Source: NORP23 sp050302475 (lineage in GTDB: Bacteria > Pseudomonadota > Alphaproteobacteria > Rhodobacterales > Rhodobacteraceae). Taken from it: a DNA stretch of 64,000 bases. The translations under genes were made by a program, and so were the position numbers. Under the pieces are notes generated by a model. It saw only the letters and a list, made by a program, of their open reading frames with translations. It did not search any database and was not told the origin of the DNA. Shown here one piece after another: positions 9,782 through 18,628 of this stretch. Position 1 is the stretch's first letter, and each line of letters opens with the position of its first letter. Location of the stretch: the NCBI GenBank assembly GCA_050302475.1, contig JBNLBF010000001.1, positions 186,001 to 250,000 of the forward strand. Direction: 5' to 3'.

Positions 9782-10972
9782 TCAGTTGTCGTTACGGCTG
9801 ATTGCTTGTTGTAGGGTCGAGATCAACGTCGACAGGTCCTGTCGGATCTCGGAAATTGAATCCTGACGCCCGGCGGACATTTCCTCCAACACGCGTAGTA
9901 ATTGAACGTCGATATTGCGCAGGCGCATCCGGGCCTCGGCATCCATGCCATCGCCGCGTTCACCATCAAGACGCAGCAGCGCTTCGAGCATCTGAGACTG
10001 CGTTACTGCCGATTTGTCCTGTGCTTTGGCGAGCCTTTCCAGAACCGACGGATCAATGCCGCCCGATCGCCCGCTTTCAGACAGTTTGCTGACCGCTTCG
10101 GTCAATCTTGCCAGATGGATATCGGTTTTCTCCCGGGCTTCGTCACTGCGGGCCACCAGTTCGGCAATCCCTTCCAACTGTTTGGAGACAACCTCGGCCA
10201 CTGCCGCGATCGCGGTTGTATCCATGGATCCGGACTCGACATCACCGATCCCGACACGCGTAATCGACGATAACCATTCCTCCAGTTCCATATAGAACCG
10301 GTTTTGACCGTGACCGGCAAAAATCTCCATCAGACCGACGATCAGTGATCCGGCAAGTCCCAGAAGCGAGGAGGCAAACGCCGTACCCATACCGCCCATC
10401 TGTTGTTCCAGCCCTGACATCAGGTTGTCGAACACATCCAAGGGGCTCTGCCCTTCCTGCGGGGCGAGTGTGCGGATGGTGTCAACGACCGCAGGAACGG
10501 TGGTCGCCAGACCATAAAACGTTCCCAACAGGCCAAGGAAGATCAACAGATTGACGATATAGCGCGTGATATCGCGTGATTCATCCAATCGCGTTCCCAC
10601 AGAATCCAGAATGGTCCGCGTCGAGTTTGAGGACAAGGATTTGCGCGACCGTGAATCGCTTAGCAAGGCGGCGAGCGACGCGAGCAAACGGGGGGATTTG
10701 ACAAATTCATGCCCCGGACGATCCAGGGCAAATCCCTCGATCCAGCCAACGGCGGAAAACAGGGTCCGCATCTGCCAGAAACAGGCAATCACTCCAAGAA
10801 TGAATACGCCCACGATGAAGCCGTTCAGATAAGGCGAAGCCAGGAAAATCGGCGATATCGTCGGGTACAGGAAAAACCCGCCCGTCCCGACGAGCAGCAG
10901 TACGAGAAGCATCAACGAAACCTGCCGGGTCGGTTGCGTGAACTCCGGATCTGACGGTGTGTCTAGAAACAT
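9782..10972 (-). CDS. MotA/TolQ/ExbB-family proton channel protein
   Basis: 396 residues. Two N-terminal hydrophobic helices (about 20-70) are followed by a cytoplasmic segment. The conserved MotA/ExbB core (about 135-235) includes IVNLLIFLGLLGTFYGLATTV and the small-residue helix GMGTAFASSLLGLAGSLIVG. The C-terminal 150 residues are polar and helical. This is the A subunit that would surround the B-subunit helix encoded by the next gene, two bases downstream. The pair is divergent from the stomatin/NfeD genes across 214 bases. Flagellar or TonB/Tol partners are not nearby, so the powered process is unknown. Confidence 0.88.
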   Translation of the reverse strand: MFLDTPSDPEFTQPTRQVSLMLLVLLLVGTGGFFLYPTISPIFLASPYLNGFIVGVFILGVIACFWQMRTLFSAVGWIEGFALDRPGHEFVKSPRLLASLAALLSDSRSRKSLSSNSTRTILDSVGTRLDESRDITRYIVNLLIFLGLLGTFYGLATTVPAVVDTIRTLAPQEGQSPLDVFDNLMSGLEQQMGGMGTAFASSLLGLAGSLIVGLMEIFAGHGQNRFYMELEEWLSSITRVGIGDVESGSMDTTAIAAVAEVVSKQLEGIAELVARSDEAREKTDIHLARLTEAVSKLSESGRSGGIDPSVLERLAKAQDKSAVTQSQMLEALLRLDGERGDGMDAEARMRLRNIDVQLLRVLEEMSAGRQDSISEIRQDLSTLISTLQQAISRNDN

Positions 10973-11186
10973 ATACTATTATCCCCGTAACCTCGGCCTG
11001 TTAATGCACACTCTATGCGTCGGTTACCGCAAATCCAACACTGAATTCTGTCGACGAAAGAATTGCTTTTCACCCAGCGTGACACCATATATGACAGCAT
11101 ATCAGAGGTTTGCGCCAAATATTGCTTTGTGCTGCGGCGATAAATCATGTCTGGCCGGGTATCCGGTATGAGGGAAGGAAGTTTAT

Positions 11187-12116
11187 ATGTTTGATCAAAT
11201 TGGATTTACGCCAGTTGCAATAGCAGTGCTGATATTCGCCATTATCATGCTGTTTATGATGGTGAAAACCATCCCGCAGGGCGAAAACTGGACGGTGGAA
11301 CGGTTTGGCCGTTACACGCGGACATTAAAACCGGGTCTGCGATTCCTGATCCCGCTGATGGATAAGGTCGGGGCAAAAATCAACATGATGGAAACCGTTC
11401 TGGATATTCACAGCCAGGAAGTGATCACCAAGGATAACGCGATGGTCATGGCCGACGCGGTAGCCTTTTATCAGGTGATCGATGCGGCGCAGGCCGCATA
11501 TGAGGTGCGCGATCTTGAACGTGCGCTGGTCAACCTGTCGATGACCAACATTCGTGCGGTGATCGGCTCCATGGATCTGGATGAAAGCTTGTCCAACCGT
11601 GACGTGATCAACCAGCGTCTGCTGCATGTGATTGACGAAGCCTCGCACAGCTGGGGCGTCAAGGTGACACGTGTCGAGATCAAAGACCTCGCGCCGCCTG
11701 CAGACATTAACGAAGCGATGGCTCGCCAGATGAAAGCGGAACGTATGAAACGTGCCGAGATTCTGCAGGCCGAAGGTAAGAAACAGTCGGCCATTCTGGA
11801 AGCTGAAGGTGAGCGCGAAGCACAGGTCCGCGAGGCCGAGGGTCGCCGTGAAGCCGCCTTCCTTGACGCTGAAGCGCGCGAACGGTCCGCTGAAGCCGAA
11901 GCCAAGGCAACGCAGATGGTGTCCGAAGCAATTGCTGCCGGGGATATTCAGGCGATCAACTACTTCGTCGCCCAGAAATATACCGAAGCCCTTCGCGACA
12001 TTGCCGGCGCACCAAACGCCAAAACTGTCATGATCCCGCTGGAAGCCAGCGGACTGATTGGATCGATTGCCGGTATTTCAGATATCGCCAAAGCCGTAAC
12101 CAGCAAGGACACCTAA
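11187..12116 (+). CDS. qmcA: SPFH/Band 7 membrane protein (stomatin, QmcA-like)
   Basis: A 309-residue membrane-anchored SPFH protein. Residues about 10-30 form the membrane hairpin. The SPFH core starts with TIPQGENWTVERFGRYTRTLKPGL and includes ALVNLSMTNIRAVIGSMDLDESL. An Ala/Glu-rich coiled coil follows (about 180-255). These proteins oligomerise into membrane microdomain cages and often work with an NfeD partner, encoded here by the next gene one base downstream. A GAAGGAAG ribosome-binding site supports the start. Identification secure; the symbol is by similarity to E. coli QmcA. Confidence 0.94.
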   Translation: MFDQIGFTPVAIAVLIFAIIMLFMMVKTIPQGENWTVERFGRYTRTLKPGLRFLIPLMDKVGAKINMMETVLDIHSQEVITKDNAMVMADAVAFYQVIDAAQAAYEVRDLERALVNLSMTNIRAVIGSMDLDESLSNRDVINQRLLHVIDEASHSWGVKVTRVEIKDLAPPADINEAMARQMKAERMKRAEILQAEGKKQSAILEAEGEREAQVREAEGRREAAFLDAEARERSAEAEAKATQMVSEAIAAGDIQAINYFVAQKYTEALRDIAGAPNAKTVMIPLEASGLIGSIAGISDIAKAVTSKDT

Positions 12117-12117
12117 G

Positions 12118-12576
12118 ATGGATTTCGGACTGTTTAACTTCCTCGAAGGTATGTCCCCGTGGTGGTGGGTATCCTTCGGGGTTGCGTTAGCCGCGCTGGA
12201 AATGATTGTTGCCTCGTTCTTTCTGATCTGGCCGGGCCTGGCTGCGGTCATCATGGCGGTACTGGTCTGGCTGATGCCGTCCATGCTGGGCGAGGTGCAG
12301 GTGGTTGTATTTGCGCTGCTATCGATTCTGTTGTTCTTCCTTGGTCGTCGCATCTTTCAGCCGAATGACGAACCTGAAACCGGCCTGAATGACCGCACCA
12401 AACAGTTGATCGGCAAACATGCCAAGGTGGTTCTTTTCGACCATGGCGAAGGCCGGGTTGAAATCAACGGGCTGCAATGGGTCGCGAAATGGGATGGCGA
12501 CGGGACCTCCACTCCGGGGGACACAGTTATCATCACCGCCGCAGACGGCATGTCAGTTCGCGTCGAACCTGTCTGA
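12118..12576 (+). CDS. NfeD-like membrane protein (short form)
   Basis: 152 residues. Two or three membrane helices in the N-terminal half (about 13-85, including WWWVSFGVALAALEMIVASF) precede an OB-fold NfeD domain (about 95-150) with GKHAKVVLF and the closing GDTVIITAADGMSVRVE. This short form without a protease domain is the usual partner of stomatin-type proteins, matching the upstream qmcA gene. It resembles E. coli YbbK/NfeD-type partners. Its stop codon directly abuts the stop of the convergent chaC-like gene. Confidence 0.92.
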   Translation: MDFGLFNFLEGMSPWWWVSFGVALAALEMIVASFFLIWPGLAAVIMAVLVWLMPSMLGEVQVVVFALLSILLFFLGRRIFQPNDEPETGLNDRTKQLIGKHAKVVLFDHGEGRVEINGLQWVAKWDGDGTSTPGDTVIITAADGMSVRVEPV

Positions 12577-13140
12577 TTATTCTTCGTCAGGGGACCGGAT
12601 ATTTCCGGTCTCCTGACGCACCAGCTGATCCAGCTGCAATAACTCTTTATCTTCGATCCCCAGCTCAAGCAGATGCGCAACCGTGTTGTGCAGATACTCC
12701 GCGTTCTGGCCGGTTGAACCAATGGCGCGCGCAATGATCCGCACCTGATCCTCTATCGCCATTCCGCCCCGATATTGATGGTGATCCCGATTGATCACAT
12801 AGCAGACCGCCTCTTTCTGGCGACGGTCCTCCAACGTAATCCTGTGCCTCTGTTCCAGATATGCAGAAGAGATCAGCTCCCTCTCTCGCAAGTAGGATAT
12901 CGTCTCTTCAGCGTGATCCGCTGCCACGTGATAGGCAACGCCGTGACATTCGGCATCAGGATCATGATCCAGCGCCAGAACCAGTCCCGGCGCCTCGGGC
13001 GTTCCGCGATAGTGGATCGATGCCATACAGAAGGAACGGTTGAACCCGCCCAGACTGGCCTTTTGTCGCGACAGATACGGAAATCCGGGATTCCAGATTA
13101 ATGATCCATACCCGAACACCCAAAATTCCTCTGCTGCCAC
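12577..13140 (-). CDS. ChaC-family gamma-glutamylcyclotransferase
   Basis: Predicted glutathione-specific gamma-glutamylcyclotransferase, producing 5-oxoproline and Cys-Gly. 187 residues. The substrate-binding motif VFGYGSLIWNPGF is at residues 8-20, and the CHGVAYHV strand lies near 85. A conserved Glu follows (YLRERELISSAY region near 105). The long C-terminal helices are typical. Cytoplasmic. It is convergent with nfeD (zero gap) and divergent from the DUF2125 gene by 58 bases. ChaC may act in cation transport or glutathione turnover; the biochemical role is inferred from the family. Confidence 0.92.
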   Translation of the reverse strand: MAAEEFWVFGYGSLIWNPGFPYLSRQKASLGGFNRSFCMASIHYRGTPEAPGLVLALDHDPDAECHGVAYHVAADHAEETISYLRERELISSAYLEQRHRITLEDRRQKEAVCYVINRDHHQYRGGMAIEDQVRIIARAIGSTGQNAEYLHNTVAHLLELGIEDKELLQLDQLVRQETGNIRSPDEE

Positions 13141-13198
13141 TTTCGGTTCCCCTGCTTTTTCGATAGGTCACACAATAAGATATCCGGAGGTCTTGTCC

Positions 13199-14158
13199 AT
13201 GCGCGCTCTTACGGTTCTCGTCCTGCTGGGCGCCCTCTTGTGGGGTGGATGGTGGGTCATCGGTTCAGAGGGTCAGAAACAGGCGATCACATCTTGGTTC
13301 GATGGGCGTAATGCCGCCGGATGGACCGCCAATCTGGGAACTGTCGAAGTTGCGGGTTTTCCGAACCGTTTCGACACCGGTATATCCGACGTCTACCTGT
13401 TGCATGGCGAGTGGGGCTGGCAAACGGAACGCCTGACCCTTCTTGCCCTATCTTATCAACCCAACCACATTATCGTCGATTGGCCGGCTTCGCAGCGCAT
13501 TGAAACACCCGCGGGTGTCTTTCTGTTGTCGGCAACGGAACTGCGGGCATCACTGGAGGTTGCCGCCGAAAACAGATTACCATTGCAGGAATTTCGCCTA
13601 AGCGGCGAAGGGCTGCAGATCTCGGCGGAAAAAAGTCCCGAGCTCATGGCGAACACCCTCCTGATCGTCCTTGCCGCGACCGAGGACCCGTTGCGTTATC
13701 GCGGATATATCGGTTTGAAAGACGTGACATCGTCGGGGGCCAATCCGGTTGTCGCGCAAAATGCCCCGATTGCATTCGAAGCAGACGGTTGGGTGCTGTT
13801 TGAACAGGCACCGGACCGACATCTGATCGATTCCCCCCCTCAGACAATCGTCGTTGAGCTGGACAAAGTCCTGCTGAGCGACGGCAAGGGGGAGATCACA
13901 GCACATGGCGAAATCGAGATCGATCCAACTGGAATTCCAACGGGCAACTTGTCGGTGTCGTCACAGGAATGGGAATATCTGCTCGACCTGGCGAAGGATA
14001 AGGAGTGGATCGATACAGAACTGGCGTCACGGCTGGACCGCTATCTGGATGCTACAAATATTGCGGATTCCGACCTGGCGATCCCCCTGTCCTTGCGACA
14101 GGGAGGGATCTATATTGGTCCAATCCGGATTGCAGACCTTGCGGCCGCAGGGCTCTAA
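13199..14158 (+). CDS. DUF2125 domain-containing secreted or anchored protein
   Basis: 319 residues starting MRALTVLVLLGALLWGGWWV, a signal anchor or signal peptide. I chose the ATG at 13199 because CCGGAGG precedes it; the frame stays open upstream but there overlaps the divergent chaC gene. The body begins with NLGTVEVAGFPNRFDTGISDV, the conserved start of DUF2125, an alphaproteobacterial family of envelope proteins with unknown function. The remainder is predicted mostly beta. The gene ends six bases before the stop of the convergent LysM gene. No catalytic motif is apparent. Confidence 0.85.
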   Translation: MRALTVLVLLGALLWGGWWVIGSEGQKQAITSWFDGRNAAGWTANLGTVEVAGFPNRFDTGISDVYLLHGEWGWQTERLTLLALSYQPNHIIVDWPASQRIETPAGVFLLSATELRASLEVAAENRLPLQEFRLSGEGLQISAEKSPELMANTLLIVLAATEDPLRYRGYIGLKDVTSSGANPVVAQNAPIAFEADGWVLFEQAPDRHLIDSPPQTIVVELDKVLLSDGKGEITAHGEIEIDPTGIPTGNLSVSSQEWEYLLDLAKDKEWIDTELASRLDRYLDATNIADSDLAIPLSLRQGGIYIGPIRIADLAAAGL

Positions 14159-14164
14159 CCCATT

Positions 14165-14998
14165 CTATTCCGGGATCCGCAGCACAAGCCCGACCTGCAA
14201 AGAGTTCGGATTGTCCAGAATATCCACATTCGCATTATACAGGCGCCGATATTGCAGCGTATCGCCGTAGAATGCGAAAGCCAGCGAGGCCAGCGTGTCG
14301 CCGGGCGCAATCTCGATAATGCGGGAGTCCCCTTCTTCCTGCACACGGGACAGTATGGCTCTGACTTCCGGGGAAGCAGATTCATCGGAGAAAACTGATG
14401 CCTCGTCCACTTCGGTAATGACGGGCGTTTCCGATTGCGCAACCTCAACCGATTGCACCGATGACTCGGCCATTTCCGCGCCTTCTGCGGCAACAGCCGC
14501 CAAATAGTTCTGATCCACATTGGGGCCGGATTGCTGCATCGCATCGGCGACACCGGTAATCAGGCTTGATACCTCCAACTGTCCGTCAGTGCCCTGCACG
14601 ACAGCCGGGAGCGTTCCGGAAAAGCTCAGCCTAACCTGATCTTCAAAAAACAGGGCAACCTGCTCCGTTGAAAGGTCGGAACGCTGCCCTGCGCCGATCA
14701 GCTTTTCGATCGCGTCCCGAAAGGCGTCAATCGACCCGGTATCCGAAACATCTGATCCTTGCCGGGATAACAGATCTTCGTTCGCGAGGACCATCATGGC
14801 CTCGATCGCTTGGTCAGAGTAGAACAATAACCTGCGTTGTGCCGACGGCGAGATATCGCTAACGGCGGTTCCCGCTTGCGCATATTGGACCCCCGCCGTT
14901 GCATGATCGGGTTCAGAAGTGGTGAGCGCATCTGAAAGCGATGCGAACACCGGAGAGCCGACAAGTAGATTTACGAAAATAATGGATAATGTTTTCAT
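14165..14998 (-). CDS. Secreted LysM-domain protein
   Basis: 277 residues with a signal peptide (MKTLSIIFVNLLVGSPVFAS). A variable acidic middle lacks recognisable domains. A C-terminal LysM domain (about 230-277) contains APGDTLASLAFAFYGDTLQYRRLYNAN and ends in LVLRIPE, so it should bind peptidoglycan. I chose the start at 14998; the frame is open to 15202 but that part overlaps the upstream rhodanese gene and lacks a signal peptide. It lies 14 bases after the rhodanese gene on the same strand, so the two are probably co-expressed in the periplasm. Function of the middle region unknown. Confidence 0.87.
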   Translation of the reverse strand: MKTLSIIFVNLLVGSPVFASLSDALTTSEPDHATAGVQYAQAGTAVSDISPSAQRRLLFYSDQAIEAMMVLANEDLLSRQGSDVSDTGSIDAFRDAIEKLIGAGQRSDLSTEQVALFFEDQVRLSFSGTLPAVVQGTDGQLEVSSLITGVADAMQQSGPNVDQNYLAAVAAEGAEMAESSVQSVEVAQSETPVITEVDEASVFSDESASPEVRAILSRVQEEGDSRIIEIAPGDTLASLAFAFYGDTLQYRRLYNANVDILDNPNSLQVGLVLRIPE

Positions 14999-15012
14999 AC
15001 CTACTCTCCGGC

Positions 15013-15663
15013 TCAGCTTTCGCCGCCTGGGATCTGCACAGTAAGTCCCAAAGAGTTCCAGGACTGCATGCCACCGCGATAATAGTGCAGTTTTTCGGCT
15101 GGATATCCGATGCTCAACAGATTGCGAATTGCCTGCGGCGATTGTCCGCACCATGGTCCATTGCAGAACACCAGCATATGTTTCGCATTGCTGAAATCCC
15201 AACTGTCGGGACCAGTCTGCTCCGCGCCTAAAAGCGCTAAAACCGGGTCAAAAAATGGATTATTTTCACCGGGTGCGAACATATTGAACGGAAGGTTCAC
15301 GGCCCCGGGGATGGTGCCGGCATTGTAAAAACTGGAAACACGGGAGTCGACCAGAACCCCCCTGCCCGTTTCCACGTAATCAAGCAGATAGTCGAGGATT
15401 TCGACCTCGCCAACCGTCTCCACCCCATCTGCAACGACCATCGGTTGGATACAGAAAGGCGGACAGGCACGGGAGGTTTTTGCAAATGCCTCAGGAATGA
15501 CAGCATCATTATCCTGATTGCGTTCAATAACGTAGAAATCGTCACCGAATTCATACTCGAAAAATGGCATATCTGGCGTAATCCAGACATCGTCAGCGTA
15601 TGCACTCGTCGCCGCAACGCCGAATATCGCAGACATCGTCGCGATTATCATATTCTTGATCAT
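15013..15663 (-). CDS. Secreted rhodanese-like protein
   Basis: 216 residues with a signal peptide (MIKNMIIATMSAIFGVAATSAYA). The rhodanese domain occupies about 95-210: VLVDSRVSSFYNAGTIPGAVNLP gives the conserved Asp-Arg start, and the active loop is CNGPWCGQSP near residue 170. That loop carries two cysteines instead of one. A second close pair, CPPFC, lies near residue 67 in the N-terminal extension. The protein probably handles a sulfur or thiol transfer in the periplasm. It is the first gene of a likely two-gene unit with the LysM protein. The 255-base upstream region is AT-rich and should carry its promoter. Confidence 0.88.
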   Translation of the reverse strand: MIKNMIIATMSAIFGVAATSAYADDVWITPDMPFFEYEFGDDFYVIERNQDNDAVIPEAFAKTSRACPPFCIQPMVVADGVETVGEVEILDYLLDYVETGRGVLVDSRVSSFYNAGTIPGAVNLPFNMFAPGENNPFFDPVLALLGAEQTGPDSWDFSNAKHMLVFCNGPWCGQSPQAIRNLLSIGYPAEKLHYYRGGMQSWNSLGLTVQIPGGES

Positions 15664-15918
15664 GTTTAACCCTTTCCAAATGGAACCGGGTCAGAAGTGA
15701 TCCTATAGAGTCTCGTTATGAGCCGTCGCCCTTATGGTCACTCTTCACCCTGTTCACAGCTAATTTCTTATTTCGTCATAAGTTTTCCGGTTGCTGACCC
15801 AGTTTCAGATCAAATTGCTGTTTTGCAGCGGGTTCCCATTGGCTTTACCCAATCTGCTTAATTCGATTACAATTTTAAAGTGTTAACAACTTATTAATAT
15901 ATTCGTAAAAGTTGTATT

Positions 15919-16557
15919 CTATCTGCAATATGCACCGCTGCGGTAGTCCGCAGTGTCAAAATGCAAATGATCCTGGTGGTGAATATCCGCTTCCGGCCCA
16001 AGTGTGGTGCCAAAAGTCCCACAAGCCTGCTGATACATGTCCTTCAACATGTCCTGATACCGACCGCCATGCCAGTCGGTTTCCACCTCCACGACATCTC
16101 CGTTTGCCAATGTGAAGCCGCCGATATCGATGGCATTGCCTTTGGCATGTTCAGACAGTCGCGCACCCGGCTGGCTGTTTCGGGAACGGCAGGCATAATG
16201 TGACGCCACACGGAAACGGACGATATAGGTGTCGAGGTCCGCAGCAGCAGGCTGTGCCGCTTCGTCCACCCATTGTTTGAACGTGGCCGCCGTATTGCAG
16301 TTTAACGTCGCACTCTGGCGCAATAAGACGCCGGACACGAAATACACCCGCACCGGGTTCTCGATCCCGCAGCTGCCTTCGTTGATATCCTCAAGCTCAA
16401 TCCCCAGAATATCCGGATCTCCGCAGACCGGCACCAGATTGTCCGGGATATCCGTGGCGGAAAGATCCGCATCGTTCACACGATTCCTGTCGCCACGACC
16501 ACAGGAAACAAGGGTCGCAGCCAATAAGGAACATAACACAAGGTTTCTTAGTCTCAT
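15919..16557 (-). CDS. Extensin-family lipoprotein (LAS-type peptidase-like)
   Basis: 212 residues. The N-terminus has a lipoprotein signal with lipobox LVSC (Cys19). The C-terminal domain (about 75-212) is the bacterial extensin-like family, related in fold to D-Ala-D-Ala peptidases. It carries RLSEHAKGNAIDIGGF with metal-ligand His and Asp, and HHQDHLHFD near the end, consistent with a zinc site. It probably acts on peptidoglycan from the membrane. Its start overlaps the tyrC stop by four bases (ATGA), so it is translationally coupled to the aromatic amino acid genes, although the functions look unrelated. Confidence 0.88.
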   Translation of the reverse strand: MRLRNLVLCSLLAATLVSCGRGDRNRVNDADLSATDIPDNLVPVCGDPDILGIELEDINEGSCGIENPVRVYFVSGVLLRQSATLNCNTAATFKQWVDEAAQPAAADLDTYIVRFRVASHYACRSRNSQPGARLSEHAKGNAIDIGGFTLANGDVVEVETDWHGGRYQDMLKDMYQQACGTFGTTLGPEADIHHQDHLHFDTADYRSGAYCR

Positions 16558-17477
16558 TCGCCTTTTCCGGGAGGACCACCACGCCCGAAATCGGGGGCAT
16601 CCGTGTCCTGTCCGGCCTCAATAATCCCGCGTCTTATCGCACGGGTTCGGGTGAAATAATCGAACAGAAGTTCACCGTCACCTTGCCGGATTGCGCGTTG
16701 AAGCGCAAATAACTCTTCTGTAAATCGGCCAAGAATTTCCAATGTGGCTTCTCTGTTGGTCAGGAAAACGTCCCGCCACATGGTCGGATCGGACGCCGCA
16801 ATACGGGTAAAATCGCGAAATCCAGCGGCTGAGAAATTGACAACTTCGCTTTCTGTCACCCGGGCCAGATCATCAGCGACGCCCACCATTGTGTAGGCGA
16901 TCAAATGCGGTGTGTGGCTGGTGACGGCCAGCACCAGATCATGGTGATCAGGCGTCATCTCATCAACATTTGCCCCCAGCGCTTCCCAGAATCTGCGCAA
17001 TTTGGTGACCATGTCGGGATCGGTATTCTCATCCGGGGTCATCAGGAACCACCTATTGTCAAACAAGCTGGCAAAGCCTGACTCCGGTCCGGATTGTTCG
17101 GTTCCCGCAAGCGGGTGGGAAGGGACAAAATGAACACCTTCGGGAATATGCGGGCTGACCGCCTCAATCACTGCCCCTTTGACGGACCCCACATCGGTGA
17201 CAATCGCTCCCGGCGCCAGAACAGGTGCGATTTCTTCGGCGATTATTGCCATAGCCCCGACCGGTACGGCCAAGATCACCAAATCCGCACCGTCAGCCGC
17301 CTCGCGCGCCGTTTCAAATACTTCGCACAGACCCAGCTCTGCTGCTTTGGCACGGGTTTCAGCGGATCGCGCGGTGCCGGTTATGCGCGTGTCCATGCCA
17401 GCCCGTCGCATCGCGTGACTGATGGAGGAGGCAATCAGCCCCAGTCCGATCAGGGCAACCTGTTTGAACTCGCTCAT
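16554..17477 (-). CDS. tyrC: Prephenate/arogenate (cyclohexadienyl) dehydrogenase
   Basis: NAD(P)-dependent oxidative decarboxylation of prephenate or arogenate in tyrosine synthesis. 307 residues. Rossmann motif GLGLIASSISHAMRRAG at about 11-27, then ILAVPVGAM, TDVGSVKGAVIEAV near 95 and the catalytic-site segment FVPSHPLAGTEQSGPESG near 118. The His in LAVTSHTPHLIAY matches the family. Start and stop both overlap neighbours by four bases (hisC upstream, extensin downstream). Pairing with hisC is common in alphaproteobacteria, where the aminotransferase also serves aromatic amino acids. Whether prephenate or arogenate is preferred cannot be read from sequence. Confidence 0.95.
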   Translation of the reverse strand: MSEFKQVALIGLGLIASSISHAMRRAGMDTRITGTARSAETRAKAAELGLCEVFETAREAADGADLVILAVPVGAMAIIAEEIAPVLAPGAIVTDVGSVKGAVIEAVSPHIPEGVHFVPSHPLAGTEQSGPESGFASLFDNRWFLMTPDENTDPDMVTKLRRFWEALGANVDEMTPDHHDLVLAVTSHTPHLIAYTMVGVADDLARVTESEVVNFSAAGFRDFTRIAASDPTMWRDVFLTNREATLEILGRFTEELFALQRAIRQGDGELLFDYFTRTRAIRRGIIEAGQDTDAPDFGRGGPPGKGE

Positions 17478-18580
17478 TCTCCAACCTCCAGTATCCTGCG
17501 TATCGCGGTGATCACCTGCCGACAGGCGATTTCGTCGCCCACCGTGATGCGCAAAGCTTCGGGGAAGCCATATCCCGCCACTTTGCGGGCAATGATCCCA
17601 TCGGCTTTGAGGGCAGAATCCACTGCCTCCATCTGTTCCGCATCCGCGAACCGTGCCAGCACAAAGTTCCCGTGACTGTCATCGACAGCCACACCAAGAG
17701 TGCGCAACTGATCCGTCAGCCAACCCCGCCATTTGGTGTTCGCCGCTTTGCACCGATCCGTATATGCCACATCCCTCACCGCCACCTCAGCCGCGGCCAA
17801 CCCGGCGGCCGAGACATTAAACGGCCCGCGCACCCGGTTCAGGTTGTCAATAATATGCTTCGGCCCATAACCCCAGCCGACCCGTAGTCCGCCAAGGCCG
17901 TAAATCTTGGAAAATGTCCGCGTCATCACGACGTCATCCCGCGCCTCGATCAGCGCAAGGCCGGCATCGTAACCGTCATCTTCGACATATTCTGCGTAGG
18001 CGCCATCCAGTACCAGAATTGCGCCTTCGGGTTTCCCTTCGGCCAACCGCTTTACCTCGGCACCGGAAATCATCGTGCCTGTAGGGTTGTTCGGGTTGGC
18101 GATAAAGATCAGCTTGGTGCGTTCAGTGCAGGCCGCCAGCAATTTGTCCACGTCCACCGTGCGGTCGGTTTCCGGTGCAACCACTGGCGTTGCGCCTGCC
18201 GCTTGTGCACAGATCCGATACATGGAGAAGCCGTGTTCAGGATAAAGCACTTCGTCCCCGACGCCCGCATAAACCTGACACAGGAAGGTAATCACCTCGT
18301 CGGATCCATTGCCACAAATCACACGGTCCGGATCAACGCCATGCACATCCCCAATTGCCGCCCGCAGCTCCGCATGATCAGAGGACGGATAGACTGCAAT
18401 CTCTCCAGCAATGGCTTTATAGGCTTCGATCGCATTTTCGCTCGCCCCAAAGGGATTTTCGTTAGAACTAAGCTTGATCACCTTGTTCTTTGTCGACCCG
18501 GCGATCTTGCTTTCGCCGCCAACATACAGCGCGATATCTTCGATACCGGGTTGCGGTTGGATTTTACTGTCGTTGGTCAT
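17474..18580 (-). CDS. hisC: Histidinol-phosphate / aromatic aminotransferase
   Basis: PLP-dependent class I/II aminotransferase of 368 residues, converting imidazole acetol-phosphate to histidinol phosphate and probably also transaminating aromatic keto acids. Motifs: LSSNENPFGASENAI near 37-51, the ANPNNPTGT loop at 161-169, DGAYAEYVE near 192, the PLP Schiff-base Lys225 in TFSKIYGLGG, and LRVGWGYG. A GAGGG ribosome-binding site precedes the ATG. It follows priA by 48 bases on the same strand and couples to tyrC by an ATGA overlap. Secure assignment to the HisC family; the dual role is inferred from the tyrC neighbour. Confidence 0.95.
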   Translation of the reverse strand: MTNDSKIQPQPGIEDIALYVGGESKIAGSTKNKVIKLSSNENPFGASENAIEAYKAIAGEIAVYPSSDHAELRAAIGDVHGVDPDRVICGNGSDEVITFLCQVYAGVGDEVLYPEHGFSMYRICAQAAGATPVVAPETDRTVDVDKLLAACTERTKLIFIANPNNPTGTMISGAEVKRLAEGKPEGAILVLDGAYAEYVEDDGYDAGLALIEARDDVVMTRTFSKIYGLGGLRVGWGYGPKHIIDNLNRVRGPFNVSAAGLAAAEVAVRDVAYTDRCKAANTKWRGWLTDQLRTLGVAVDDSHGNFVLARFADAEQMEAVDSALKADGIIARKVAGYGFPEALRITVGDEIACRQVITAIRRILEVGE

Positions 18581-18628
18581 GACGTGCCCTCTGTTGGAAC
18601 GCCTGTTCTAGCTGAGCCTTTGGACGGG

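Noticed and set aside
7938..10972. Zorya-type anti-phage defence (ZorA/ZorB-like pair)
   Set aside because: The MotA/MotB-like architecture is shared, but in Zorya the long tail is on ZorA, whereas here it is on the B subunit. No ZorC, ZorD or ZorE genes are adjacent; the flanking genes are a MerR regulator and stomatin/NfeD.
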